Part shown: positions 41,201 to 53,400 of the stretch, one piece after another | How positions within the stretch are numbered: position 1 is the first letter of the stretch | Layout: every line of letters begins with the position of its first letter | Assembly: GCF_037975245.1 (NCBI RefSeq) | Contig: NC_092573.1 | Span: 19,505,265-19,569,264 of the forward strand | Length of the DNA stretch: 64,000 nucleotides | Source of the DNA: Apostichopus japonicus | Taxonomy: Eukaryota; Echinodermata; Holothuroidea; Aspidochirotida; Stichopodidae | Direction: 5' to 3' | The notes under the pieces: model-generated | Database searches by the model: none | The model's input: only the letters and a program-made list of their open reading frames with translations | What the model was told of the DNA's origin: nothing | Made by a program: the position numbers and the translations under genes

Positions 41201-44200
41201 TCTTTGAACTCTTAAACTAATCAAGCGCTGGACATTTTACTGTTACCATTTGTGTGTGTGCGTGTGTGTGTATATGGGTGCGTGTGTTTGTTTATTCGGA
41301 TAGTTTTAATATTCTTTGGAGGAAACCTGGGATATGTAAGGAGTCTCCCGTGAGCAAGTAATGTGTGAGTTCGATATACCTTTATTTCACATTATCATTT
41401 CACTGTCATATCATTCGTTACAAGTCAGTATACAGAAAAGTTCAACTTACTATCGATACAATATGTAAACTGGAAAAAGGTTACTGTGTGGCTTACCATC
41501 CCCGCGATTCTACAGTGATACTTCACATATTCACGTTATACGGTTCAAAGTCACCTGTACTTTCTTAAAGATTTACCGGTCTGAGTTACGGCGTACAATT
41601 GTTAAGATGCTTTCATTGTTTCTCAGGGTAACCGGCTACATTGAGCAAAGCACATTCCTACCTTTAAATGAGAACGTGTGAGCATGATAACGAAATGTTG
41701 AATTCACATATTTACCAGAGCATGAATTAGTCTGTATTCCACATAATTATAATGTTCTCTGCTGCTCACAAATTCTTTTTATCCTTTCTATAGATATCTT
41801 ACCTGGATCTTGGACGGCGTGATCATTTAGCATAACATTGGCATCTACACGCTTGTCACTATCCATTAAAGCTAAGGCATAGGTCACTACAGCAATTACA
41901 TATGGTCGTTGAAGTCCAGCAAGTTGACTCTCCAAGTAATACGTGGCTCGGTCCTTAGCACAAAGTAGGTCTGGGATCTAAAATAATTAAGAAAAACAAA
42001 CAAGTAAACTATGTTTTTGATAACACTCACTAACAGGTTAACTTTTTCGATGTGACTGTTCGCAAGGAACACGGTTCTCTCGATCTCTACAGACTTATAC
42101 ACCGAGCCTACAGACGCAAACCAGTATTTCCATTCATTAAAGCTGCCATCCCGTCACTGCAAGTCTGGAATTGCCTACAGTCAAGCACTTCGTCTTCTTC
42201 GCATTTGCTCTAACAATTCCTCTTTCATTCGCCATACAGATGCTTTGGAAAAACACTTACTGCCAGGGGCCATAGTGCCAGAAGGGTGTGTGAAGCTATT
42301 CAGAGAGTCCGCTCCCTTTCCAGATCATCTACTTTGGCAGTGAAGAACAAAAAGGGAAGAGGTTGCGACGAGCTCCCCCTGGTTGTTACTTCCACCCAAA
42401 TCTTCCTCCTCTTCAGCAAATCACCTCTAACAACCACAACATTCTCCGCACTTCAGATAGACTCAAACGAGCCGTCCCTGAAAAACCCACCATCGCCTAC
42501 AGACGACCACGCAACCCACGAGACCTTCTAGTGCGTACTGCTGTTCAACCTCTAACATCTAACTCTACACCCATTCAGCATGGTACTTTCAAATATGATC
42601 GTACTTCGAGATGCATCATCTGCAGCCACCACATTGTTGAATCCAATTCCATCACCAGCCACAGAATGCAACTCACACACAAGACTAAGTGTCACATTAC
42701 TTGCACAACCACTAATGTCATATATCTGATCTCTTGTAGAGATTGCGGCATCCAGTATGTTGGCGAAACCAAAACCACCCTCAAGAAGCGATTCTATGGT
42801 CACAGATCCACAGTCAACACCATGAAGACTGAGATTCCAGTTGGAGAACATTTTAACCTTCTCAACCATACCATTAACGACATGTCCCTACAGGGGATTG
42901 AATCCTTAGGTAGCCGTCCTGACCTAGTACGAATCAGCAGAGAGAGGCTGTGGATGCAACCCCTTCGCACCATTCAACCTCATGGGCTCAACATTCAGGA
43001 AGGACACGACTAACTTTTCTTCTGTCCCCCTCCTTCTCCCCTCCCCCCATCACTCCTCTTCTCATAGCTCTCTTCCACCATTTTTTCCACACCTTTCTGT
43101 CTTTGTCCTTCTCCATGCAGTTCATTCCTCACCTCCTTCCCTTAATCGTTTCTTTGTCCCTCCTCTGTTAATCTCCTCCTTTTCCCCCGTTGGTTTCTTT
43201 CTTTCTTCTCTCCATCCCGTGTCTACTAATCTCCTTACATTTACCTCTTTGTGGTCACCATGCTCATTAACCTGTCTGCATTCTGTGTTTTTTATTGTCC
43301 TTTCTGTTACTGTTACTTGTCATTTAGCCTTTGAAGAAGATCCTGCTACGATCGAAACGTCAGGCAAACTTACTTTTACACATATGTTTTCACTTGTTAG
43401 GATTTCCTTATATTTTACGGTACTAGCGTTACGGCATTTGTATAGTCTATTGCACGTAGTTTAGTGTACGCAATAGCCAAGAAATGTAGTGTTTTTATTC
43501 ATTTAATTTCCAGCAGTTTTGTTTTAAGAAATAAAATTTACCCACCGTATTATAGACTTTAAAGGCATTGAAGACTCGCCCCAAGCCGCGTGCGGCGATC
43601 TGAAAAAGTTAACTTTCTGTTTCTTGCAAGTGACGTTTTGTCCGTGTCGCTACAAAATGCAGACAGCAATGAAACGTGATACCTTAATTGTTATCGATGA
43701 GATGTCCATCGCTGTATCGTGTGTATACTGTGTTGTGGGTATTGACCGCAGCTGTATGTACTGACTGTACACTAGTGTCTAATTACCGACGGTAGCAAGC
43801 TGTGTGTGTTTTTTCTGGGATCGATTGTGGTGTTTAACACTTCAGTTACACCTCATTCGAAACCAGGTCAAATTACCGGCACAAGACGTTTCTTTTTGCA
43901 CGAGTCTTTACACCCTTGAAAGTTAAATATTAAATTAGTTAACCACACGTTTTCGGTCATTTTCGTACGTTTTCAAGTTTGACAAAGTTTGAAACTTTAC
44001 CGCCTATAAATTTTTACCGTACATTAGTGCACTGTAGGCGTACAGAGACTTATATTTTACATTTGATTTCAGGGTTCCAGTAATTTTGTCATTTGGTATG
44101 TGCATAGTGCCAAAATTTGATATTTTAGGGTACTTGACCTTTGAATTTATGACATCATAAGTCACAGTGGCACTACATCTGATGCCCATTCACATGCACA

Positions 44201-47200
44201 TCCACCAAGTTTGAAGTCAATTGGTCTTACGGTTTAGAAGTTCGTGACACACGCAAGCACACACATTTCTTTTTACCCCCATCTCAAAGAAAGTCCACCC
44301 AATGATAGTGTGTTGTCTTATGGTACCCTCAATTAGTCCGTAATTCAACTTACCATGATTCAATTCGGTGTCTCAAGGGTGTGAGTTGATCAGCAACAAG
44401 TACCATGTTTGTCGATAGAGTACAAATTTTCATACGCAGTTTAATACACGTGGGGCTGAGATAAATAATATAAGTAAGGTAATGAGGGGGTGAGGCGTGG
44501 ATTGCTGAGAATTTGCCGGTAAAATTATCAAATAAGTTTTCTTTCTCGATATGTCTTAGGTCCTGTCAAATAGTATAGTCTTTGTGCCTGTCGATTCAAG
44601 ATTATTATTCTATTCACCTAATGTGTACACCACTCGGGCTGAATGAACTACTTGTTATGCCGTTGTTAGTAGTGTTAGGATACAATTTGTGTATTATTTT
44701 GCACTCTTCGTGTTCCCTGGAGGTTCTCGGAATGTGCCAGAAGTGTACACAACTTCCACTACATTGTATATTGGAACTTCCCCAATAAGTACTAAGTGGC
44801 TTCCTAAGCCAAAGTGACACAATTAGAATACCAGCCATAACATATAGTCAGGGTTCTAGCCCGGTTTCATTTACTCGTTTGAGGACGGACGGTTTGATGG
44901 TCCCGATCAGTAAAGGGCACAGGGGGTCCGGGGAATGAATATATATGAAATTTCCTTTTTTTCAGGCGGCCATCTTGGATTCTGGCAGCCATCTTGGAAG
45001 TGGGTGGCCAAAGCAACATGCCATGACCACTTTCTGTTTCAGTTAGCCCGGAAACAACTTAATTGACCCCTCATTTGTTCATCTCCGATTTTTACAGCCA
45101 GATATATGACATTTCCTTTTTTTCTGGCGGCCATCCTGGATTTTGGCCGCCATCTTGGAAGTGGGTTACTCAGGCAACATGCCATGACCATCATCTGTTC
45201 CAGTGACCCCGGAAACACCTGAATTGACCCCTCATTTGTTCATCTCTGATTTTTACAGCCAGATATATGACATTTCCTTTTTTCTGGCGGCCATCCTGGA
45301 TTTTGGCCGCCATCTTGGAAGTGGGTTACTCAGGCAACATGCCATGACCATCATCTGTTCCAGTGACCCCGGAAACACCTGAATTGACCCCTCATTTGTT
45401 CATCTCTGATTTTTACAGCCAGATATATGACATTTCCTTTTTTCTGGCGGCCATCCTGGATTTTGGCGGCCATCTTGGAAAATCGGAACCGATCAAGTGG
45501 GTTTCACGGATAAAATCAATAGATAGGTCGAAAAGGAACTCCATGCCAACTTTGGTACTTTTGTCCGGCCGGTAACGTTTATCCTGCAAATTGTTGCTAA
45601 GCCACCTGACTAAACATCGGCGTGAACAGAAGTTAGCATTCGTTGAAACTCGTCTCGCAAGGATCTCAAAGTCTTCGCAAGGCGCTACCAGAAGATCCAC
45701 AGACCAAGTCCCATAGGCGTAGGAAGCGGGGGGGGGGGGGGTCTGGGGTGCGGGGGGTCTGGGGTGCAGCCCCCCAGACTGGGAAGTTTGCTGAGAAGTT
45801 TTCGGGTACCTACTGAAAAAAGAAAAATGAGCAGTGTGTTTTAAAATGTTTTTGGTGAAAATTCGGGCAATATGCTGAGAATTTTTCGGATACCTACTGA
45901 AAGCAGGATAATTTGCAATGTGTTTTTCAATTTATTTGGTGAAAATTCGGGCAATATGCTGAGAATTTTTCAGGCACCTACTGAAGGCAGAATAATTTGC
46001 AATGTGTTTTTCAATTTATTTTGATGAAAATTTGGGCAATATGCTGAGAATTTCCTGGGCACCTCCTGAAAGATAAAGAATAATTTAAAATGTGCTTTTC
46101 AATGGTTAACTGATATTATTATGATCGTTATTATTGTAACGACTTCCCCAATAATTATAACCAATATGGAAGGGTAATAAGACGGAAAACATAACCAAAA
46201 TTTTCGGGCGCTCCGCGCGCGTTCGACATTTTAATGTGCATATCAAGTAGGCATTAGTCGTTTATTTGCATGTGATGTAATAACTGATGAATTACCATAT
46301 GATATGCACATTAACTTGCTGAGAGCGCGAAAATTCTGGTTATATTTTTCGGGTAGGTCGTTACAGCCCCCCCCCCCCAATCAAATTAGGCTCCTACGCC
46401 TATGCCAACTCCTACTCTGGTATAGTAAGGTACATTTAATTAAATAACGTATCCTGTACCTTAGCTTAGGTTAAGTGTTAAAGTTTTAACCCTGAAATTA
46501 GAAATGTACAGATTGGTGAAAGAAGATGTTTAAATGAGAATTATATTTGATTGATACATTAAACGACGCTATCTTTCCATTTATTGTCTTCCTGGGTACG
46601 TAAACTATTTACATGCATTTTATGTTGTCATTCCGTAACAGTAGAAGGAAAAGCACTATCCGATTATTCACAGATGTTTAGGTTTCAGGAATAAATAAAA
46701 CTACACTAGCACGTCGGGCCCATCATGTATTTCAGTTCTGAATTTGACACCCGTTAATGGAAGATACACAGTATGAGTATCTGGTATTCGATATTGCTTG
46801 AAGAAGGACCAGTTCGCAAAGTTATCTAAAAGCATAGAGTATGATCCCAGTTATTGATATTTAGTACACCGTGAGAATACCAACGTAAACCAAATCATCA
46901 ATCAGAAGACAGAAGTTAACATTAGTAATTACTCTTACAGTTAATAAAGCATGGTCGATTCTTGTTTTGTTTAAGATAGTATTTAATGATGTACTCACTG
47001 GTCACAAGTACATTCAGCCATAGTGATTAAGGTAAAGGCAGTCATGGCAATGTCCCCGTTAATACCGCCCTGAAAAATCGACAGCAAACAGAGAATGTTC
47101 ATAGTCCATATGTGACTCAGATTGTACACGCTCAACAAAGAAACTTAATTCTCTACTCCAATTATGTTTCACAGCTACAAATACTTGAAATCAATTAAAC

Positions 47201-50200
47201 GCAATATGGGTGAACGACATCTCGACAATGACATCAATAACTGTTTGGCCAAATACCAATTTTTCATCCGTAAATATAATTAATTTAGTTTTCATGTAAA
47301 CCTCTCATCAGAATGTAACTATTTTCGTTTTTAAGTAATTTTGTTTTCTTCATGATTAATTTGATGCATAAATTAAGGTCCTATGATGAACTATTCGTTA
47401 TAAACTAACCGTCGTTTCTTTGTGAATAACTGATTGTCCTTCATAGAAAGCACCATTATGACGTTGTCTATTGTTCACAATCCAGCGAATGGCACTACAT
47501 GGAACCATGGCATCAACTTCAGTTAGTTCTGAGGCTTGACAAAATACCTTAGCCACAAAAGCCGTCAACCTGTATAAATCAAGTCACTTCCAAATATTTC
47601 ATCTCAATATGAGTGTTTAATTGGTGCGTACATGATTATAGCAATGGGGTACCGTGGTTGGTCAGCTGGTGTTAACATGTCAAAACGAATAATACAAATG
47701 TTGTTACTTTCGAACAGTAGGTCACCTTAATATAATTTGATGAAATAAGTATTTTGGAGCAAACTCAGAAATGTTTTGGGTTTATTCAACGATACGGCAT
47801 CAAAAGAAAAACGTGCTACCCGAATTGATGTCTTTTGTGTGTGTGTGTGCGTGCGGTTTTGTATTCTGACCTAGGACTTGACCAAAAGAATTTCAAGTCC
47901 TCGGTTGTGATTTCTAAAGAATCACCACGTCCTCGGAAGAATTCTATTGTATGGGGTATTGTTAAGATTAGGGTACGTGGACTTGAACAATGGAAAATAC
48001 AATGGGTTCCTCGGTCTGAATGTAATACAAACATGTGTGTGTGTGTGTGTGCTTGAGAGAGATTATTTAAAGGAAATAGAGACATATTAAAAACAAACAG
48101 CTGATGACTTGGAACAATGAAGTCACTCTTACAGTTTGAATTTGGTACTCGGATAATAACTTAATGAAATCAGGACGGAATACTTTGCGACTACATCATC
48201 AATGCATGGAATCAATGGTATAGATTAAAAGTTCAGAAATTTTTGCTAAGTGTTCTGTTTGCTTTGCTTTTCTAAAGTGTTAACCACTCAAAGGTCTTAA
48301 CATCTGGAAAACAATATCAGACACCAGACATATTTGTAAAGGAGCGTCTGGGTGGACATTACTTAATTTACATTACGTAATCGATATGACTAAATTTGCG
48401 TAGAACCACGAGTCATCAACGGAAATCTCGACAACGAGTTATATAATTCTAATTTTCTTGGCAATTATAGGTAAGTTCCTGAAAGTGTAACACAATATTA
48501 TACGCACCACGTGCTACCCGGTCTACCGAGAAACGCTGAAAATGACCCATTTGCGTGACGATATTTTGTTACTCGAACTATACCTACAGGAAAAGCCAAG
48601 GAAAGTAAACGTTATAACAAACATTATCGATAGGAGTGCACACAGTTATGGGTAGATAATGTCACTCTTAACCGAATGAACACAAAACATAACAAGTAAA
48701 GATTTGATGCTACTCGAAAGGAGAGAGAGTTGCACTATTAAACATAATACTACAACGGAATGACTTTATAATATCATAAGAACCAAGTAACCTTCAGGTC
48801 ACTGGTTCCAATCCAGATCTAGCGCCTACCCCCCCCCCCCCCAAATAAAGAATAAAAAAGTTTTTATTATTATTTATCAATCGTTTTTTATTAATCTAGC
48901 TATTAAATAAAGCCTACATTACGCAATGTGAAATCTATGAAAATACTCAGTAAACGGTTGGTTTGCAATGTACTGACTTCTGACTGACAGCCCAAGTAAA
49001 GAAATGGCTGTGTAGAGACCGGTATAAACTAAGGATGGCTCAGTTCGTAGAGCGTGGAGCATGGAGCTGGTAATGGTGACTGGTCGAATCCTATAGCCTT
49101 AAAATTGCTTTCAGGTATTAAAGTAAAATTAAACTAAATACACTTTATTGGAGTCAGAAAGCCCGACGAGAGTTGCCATGTTGTTGCTTGGTAAACATGA
49201 TTGTTGCTTGGTACACATATTTTCACAAAAGTAGAAACAAGTTCAATATTGGGCTGGCTCAAATGTGCCTTATTTCACTGTTAATTGAATCCAATGCTTC
49301 TTCAGTAATAACACTTTGGTTTTAAAATGTATCGGTAGTGAAGAAGAACTTACTTTGCGAACTTCATTTATTAATTCAACCTTTCACATTAATGCATTCA
49401 TTCATTGTATTAAAAATGTTATTCATTACATGAGCATGTTAAAGTCTCAATACGTGTTTGCTGATAAATTTCAAAAAACAAACTTCCGAAGTAGATTCCA
49501 TGTTTCTTATTCTAAATGCACTGAGCAGGTGGGTTTAATTGGGAAAAGCTGTCGCAATGAAAAGAAAAAATACATTTCTGTTACCCTTATGGCGAACGAT
49601 TTACCTTACCATCACTGCGACCGCCCATGTTCATTACACAAATTGCATGGCACCGTGTCATTTTTGATGAACCTTTAGTGCAGTGAGCTGGAAAGGTCGA
49701 AGTTTAAATTCAGCCAACACGTACTGAGACTTCAATTTCTGCATTAGACCTAACACCGTCATCATGATGAAGCGGTCACTTGCCCAATGCAAGGCGTCTG
49801 GACTTGAGAATACATCATTGTACAGGGCATTATTTTCCAGTAGCTGTATCAATGTTTTTTAATGGGGCAAAGTTAAACTGATTGCCAGAAACGTTACACA
49901 TTCGTCATTATAGAAGGAAAAGGACGGTAAAGAAATAGCGCAGAGTATTCCACCGTTTTCCAAACGAACCTGAACTAATATTGGACAGAGCAGTGGCTTC
50001 GATTTGATCATTTCCTGAATTTGTCGCTACAAGGTATTTTAGGACGTAAACATTAGGAGCCAGTCGAATCATTATCTGTTCTCCACAACCAGTTGGCTGA
50101 CGGATCCAATGTTCCAGACCAGTCACAACGGCTGTCATAGCGGGTCCAAGAGGAGAACCTGATGCATTAATTTAAAAACAAGAGTACGATAAGCAATCTC

Positions 50201-50365
50201 AATCTGTTATTTATATGTTATTATTATAATATGTTATTTATATGAGCTCTAACCAGTAAAGAGTCAATTTTTTTAAAACAGCGGCTCAGTGTTTTTTGAA
50301 GTTACATCTCTTGTGTACAAACAGATGATAGTTAGTTTAATGCAATTAATGCCACATCGTTAGAA

Positions 50366-50425
<60 letters not shown>

Positions 50426-53400
50426 GCTCTCAAATTTGGTATGATGCCTAGAAAACAAGGATTTCCACATTTGTGTTGTCAAACATATCAGGTCTCACGT
50501 TGTCTTTGTATGTACATTTCCATGTGATTTGCCCTTTGTATCGGGTCAAATATAAAAACTTAAAGTATTAACAGAGACTGAAACAGTTACACCTTTCTAC
50601 AATTTGTACTTTGAGATCAGCCATCAACCTGTTGCTTAGACTGAAGATCCACTGAACGTCAGCTGTCTGGAGAACAATAGCCATGAGGAACTATGACACA
50701 TCAAATTAATAAATGCGTCAGTAATACGTGATTCCATTCTTACCTGTTATACTAATATGACATGACTCTGTTCCTGGCACAACTGTTGGAGGTAAGGCTA
50801 TATCAAAACAGCTTAACTGGGCTGCATTTTCCGCGTCCCATCTACCTGTATCAGGGAAGAAGAAGAAGAAATGGGGAAAAACTGACACTTGAGAAAGTTT
50901 CTTCTTAACTTTCTTCAACTCCTTGATATTGATATTCATTATTAGTGATTAGATCATTGTTTTGTTAAATAAATAAATATTGATGAAAGGCTATCCCTAG
51001 TATACGCATCCTCACATAAACTTATAATGATATGAGCCGGACGTTATAGTTACATCAATACCGCTCCAACATTTGTTTCACCCCTTTCCATACTTGGAGT
51101 GATACAAATCCTCGAAAATAGGAGTTGTGATTCCGACGCATTTATTACCGTTTTGTTTTCCTATTAATCGATCACAATTTCTGGTCACTTTTTTTCATTG
51201 ATAATATAGTCAATTGAATCTCAATCGCTCTCAATGTATTTAACACGAAATAATCAATTTTCGAACTTGCTTGTGTATGTCAACTATTGTGGAAGAGAGT
51301 ATTAAGGCCTCTTCGGTTTTGTTATATACATATTATACACGTTCTTGCTATTTATCTATGGCTCGAGCAGTAAGTAAGGAATGTGATTTTATTTTAAATA
51401 TTCTTACAATGTTCAGTCTCTCGTATATCTGTTCCCCTATGATTTAGTTCGACTCCTTGAGGATTCAGTAGCACCGAATGATGAAACGTTCTTTCGATTC
51501 CCTCAGCCTTATGGAATGAAAGAGCATTGAAGAAATGACATCTTAAAGAAGTTCACAAATACGATTAACAGAAGAAAAAACACTATAGTCCATGAGCTAG
51601 CAGGACCCACAAGCACCCCCCCCCCCCCAGACTCTCCAAGAGTGGTATCACTTTGTTCAGGAGACCCGTCCAAACAATATTTTGCATGTTACCATTGAAA
51701 ATGTTGGGATGGACTCTGCATTTCCGCCAGTTTCCAAAATGGCCGTCATTTGGAACTATTTTCACCCATATCTCGGCGTCTAAGGCTCATAGAGTTATAA
51801 TTCTGGTATCTATACCCATGTTTTCTGGGTCAAGGAATCCAGTAAGAACAAAGACATAACCATTGGATCATTGCGCTGCAGTGGCCATTTTTAAATTCAA
51901 AATGGCCGCCAATTCGGAACTATTTTTACCTATAACTAAGCTTCTAAGGCACATAGAGTTATAATTCTGGTATCTATACCCATGTTTGCAGGGTCATGGA
52001 ATCCAATAAGAATAACAACATTAACACTGGGACATTGTGCTGAGGAAGCCATATTGAAATTCAAAATGGACGCCATTTGGAACTATTTTCAATTTCACAA
52101 ACCCATGTTTTCAGAGTTATTGAATCCAATAAGATCAACAACATTATAAAAATAAAACAAAATAAAACCATGCCATGTTCTTATCGTCAAGTATTTCACT
52201 AGGCTCAGTGATATTAATGCTGGGCCCCTTTGTTGGTAACATGTTCAACCATCTTGAATTCCAAATTGGCTGCTTGGCATTCAGAGCTAACATGTGATGC
52301 AAGTACTTCTCTAGAATTACAGTTATCCTGATGTAACTTCCCACCTGTACTACAATTCACTCTCCCTGTCACTGTCATCGCTTTCTGATGGAGCAGGTAG
52401 TAAGTCTTGGTCATCAGAATCTTCATCATCTGATTCACAGCTTGGGTCAAGTACTTCCACTTCGTCCACTAGCGCTTCGGGAAGAATTGGCCGTCCACCC
52501 ACAATGGCTCCAGGAAACCAGACTTCAGAGTCCATCCATGTCCATCTGTTGGCGATGGAATGTCTTGAATGGGAATGTATGCACGTCTCCATATAGCGAC
52601 CTGGTAGTTAACTCTACAGATATGCTGTTGCAACACTCCACGGCACGGTGGTAGCATCGCCAGGTCCACATTGCGACGAAGATGCAATTTAGGATCATCA
52701 CAACACTTCTCTTTGTTAAGGGTAAACCCAAGTTTATCTATGCTTTTGAATCTTGGTCGACCATAGATAGCAAAGGTGAATTCTTCCAGACCAACAAACA
52801 GCTCATCTGTGACCTCCTATCCACGCCCAAGCTCATGAGCGGCGATCATGGGGGGACGGGGGGATATGTCCCCCCTCCAATATTTTAGGTGGGGGGAATA
52901 GTATCTAAAATCCCCCAATATTTGGTGGCATAGTTTTTTTAAGCATATGTTTTGTATTTTTTCATGATATCTCTAGTAATTTCAAAATAGAAAATGCTTA
53001 GATGCAACTAACAAGGCCTGGGAAGTGCCATTTCCAGCGATCTGGGAGGCATTTTCGGCCAAACTTTCCTTTTGCGCTTCGCGCCAACTTATGGTGGCGC
53101 TACGCTTAGAAAGTCTGGGAACAAACTTTGCCCCTCCCTTGGCAAATTACTCGCAAGGCGCCTGTCTAACCGTGTCACAATGTGTCACTATATATGACCG
53201 AAAGTAGTTTTTACTCTTTTTTTTAAATGAATAACTAGACGGACCGCATCCATAATGAAATTTGGTTTGCCTCTTGTGTATGAGTGAAAATACGTACAGC
53301 CATATATATGATCCACATCGATATGGGTTAACTGGGTTTCCATTTGGCCTGTTTCCTACAAGATGTCTAACCGCAGGTGCGTAGCTAAGGGAGGGGGGGG

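Noticed and set aside
42552-42869. 105-residue minus-strand frame opposite the Penelope-like ORF
   Set aside because: Antisense shadow of the GIY-YIG coding sequence.
43551-43604. IAARGLGRVFNAFKVYNT as a second CUB-like exon
   Set aside because: The frame looks like an A2M-family YN motif, but the true CUB exon is at 38022-38090 and this reading does not fit the splice phase.
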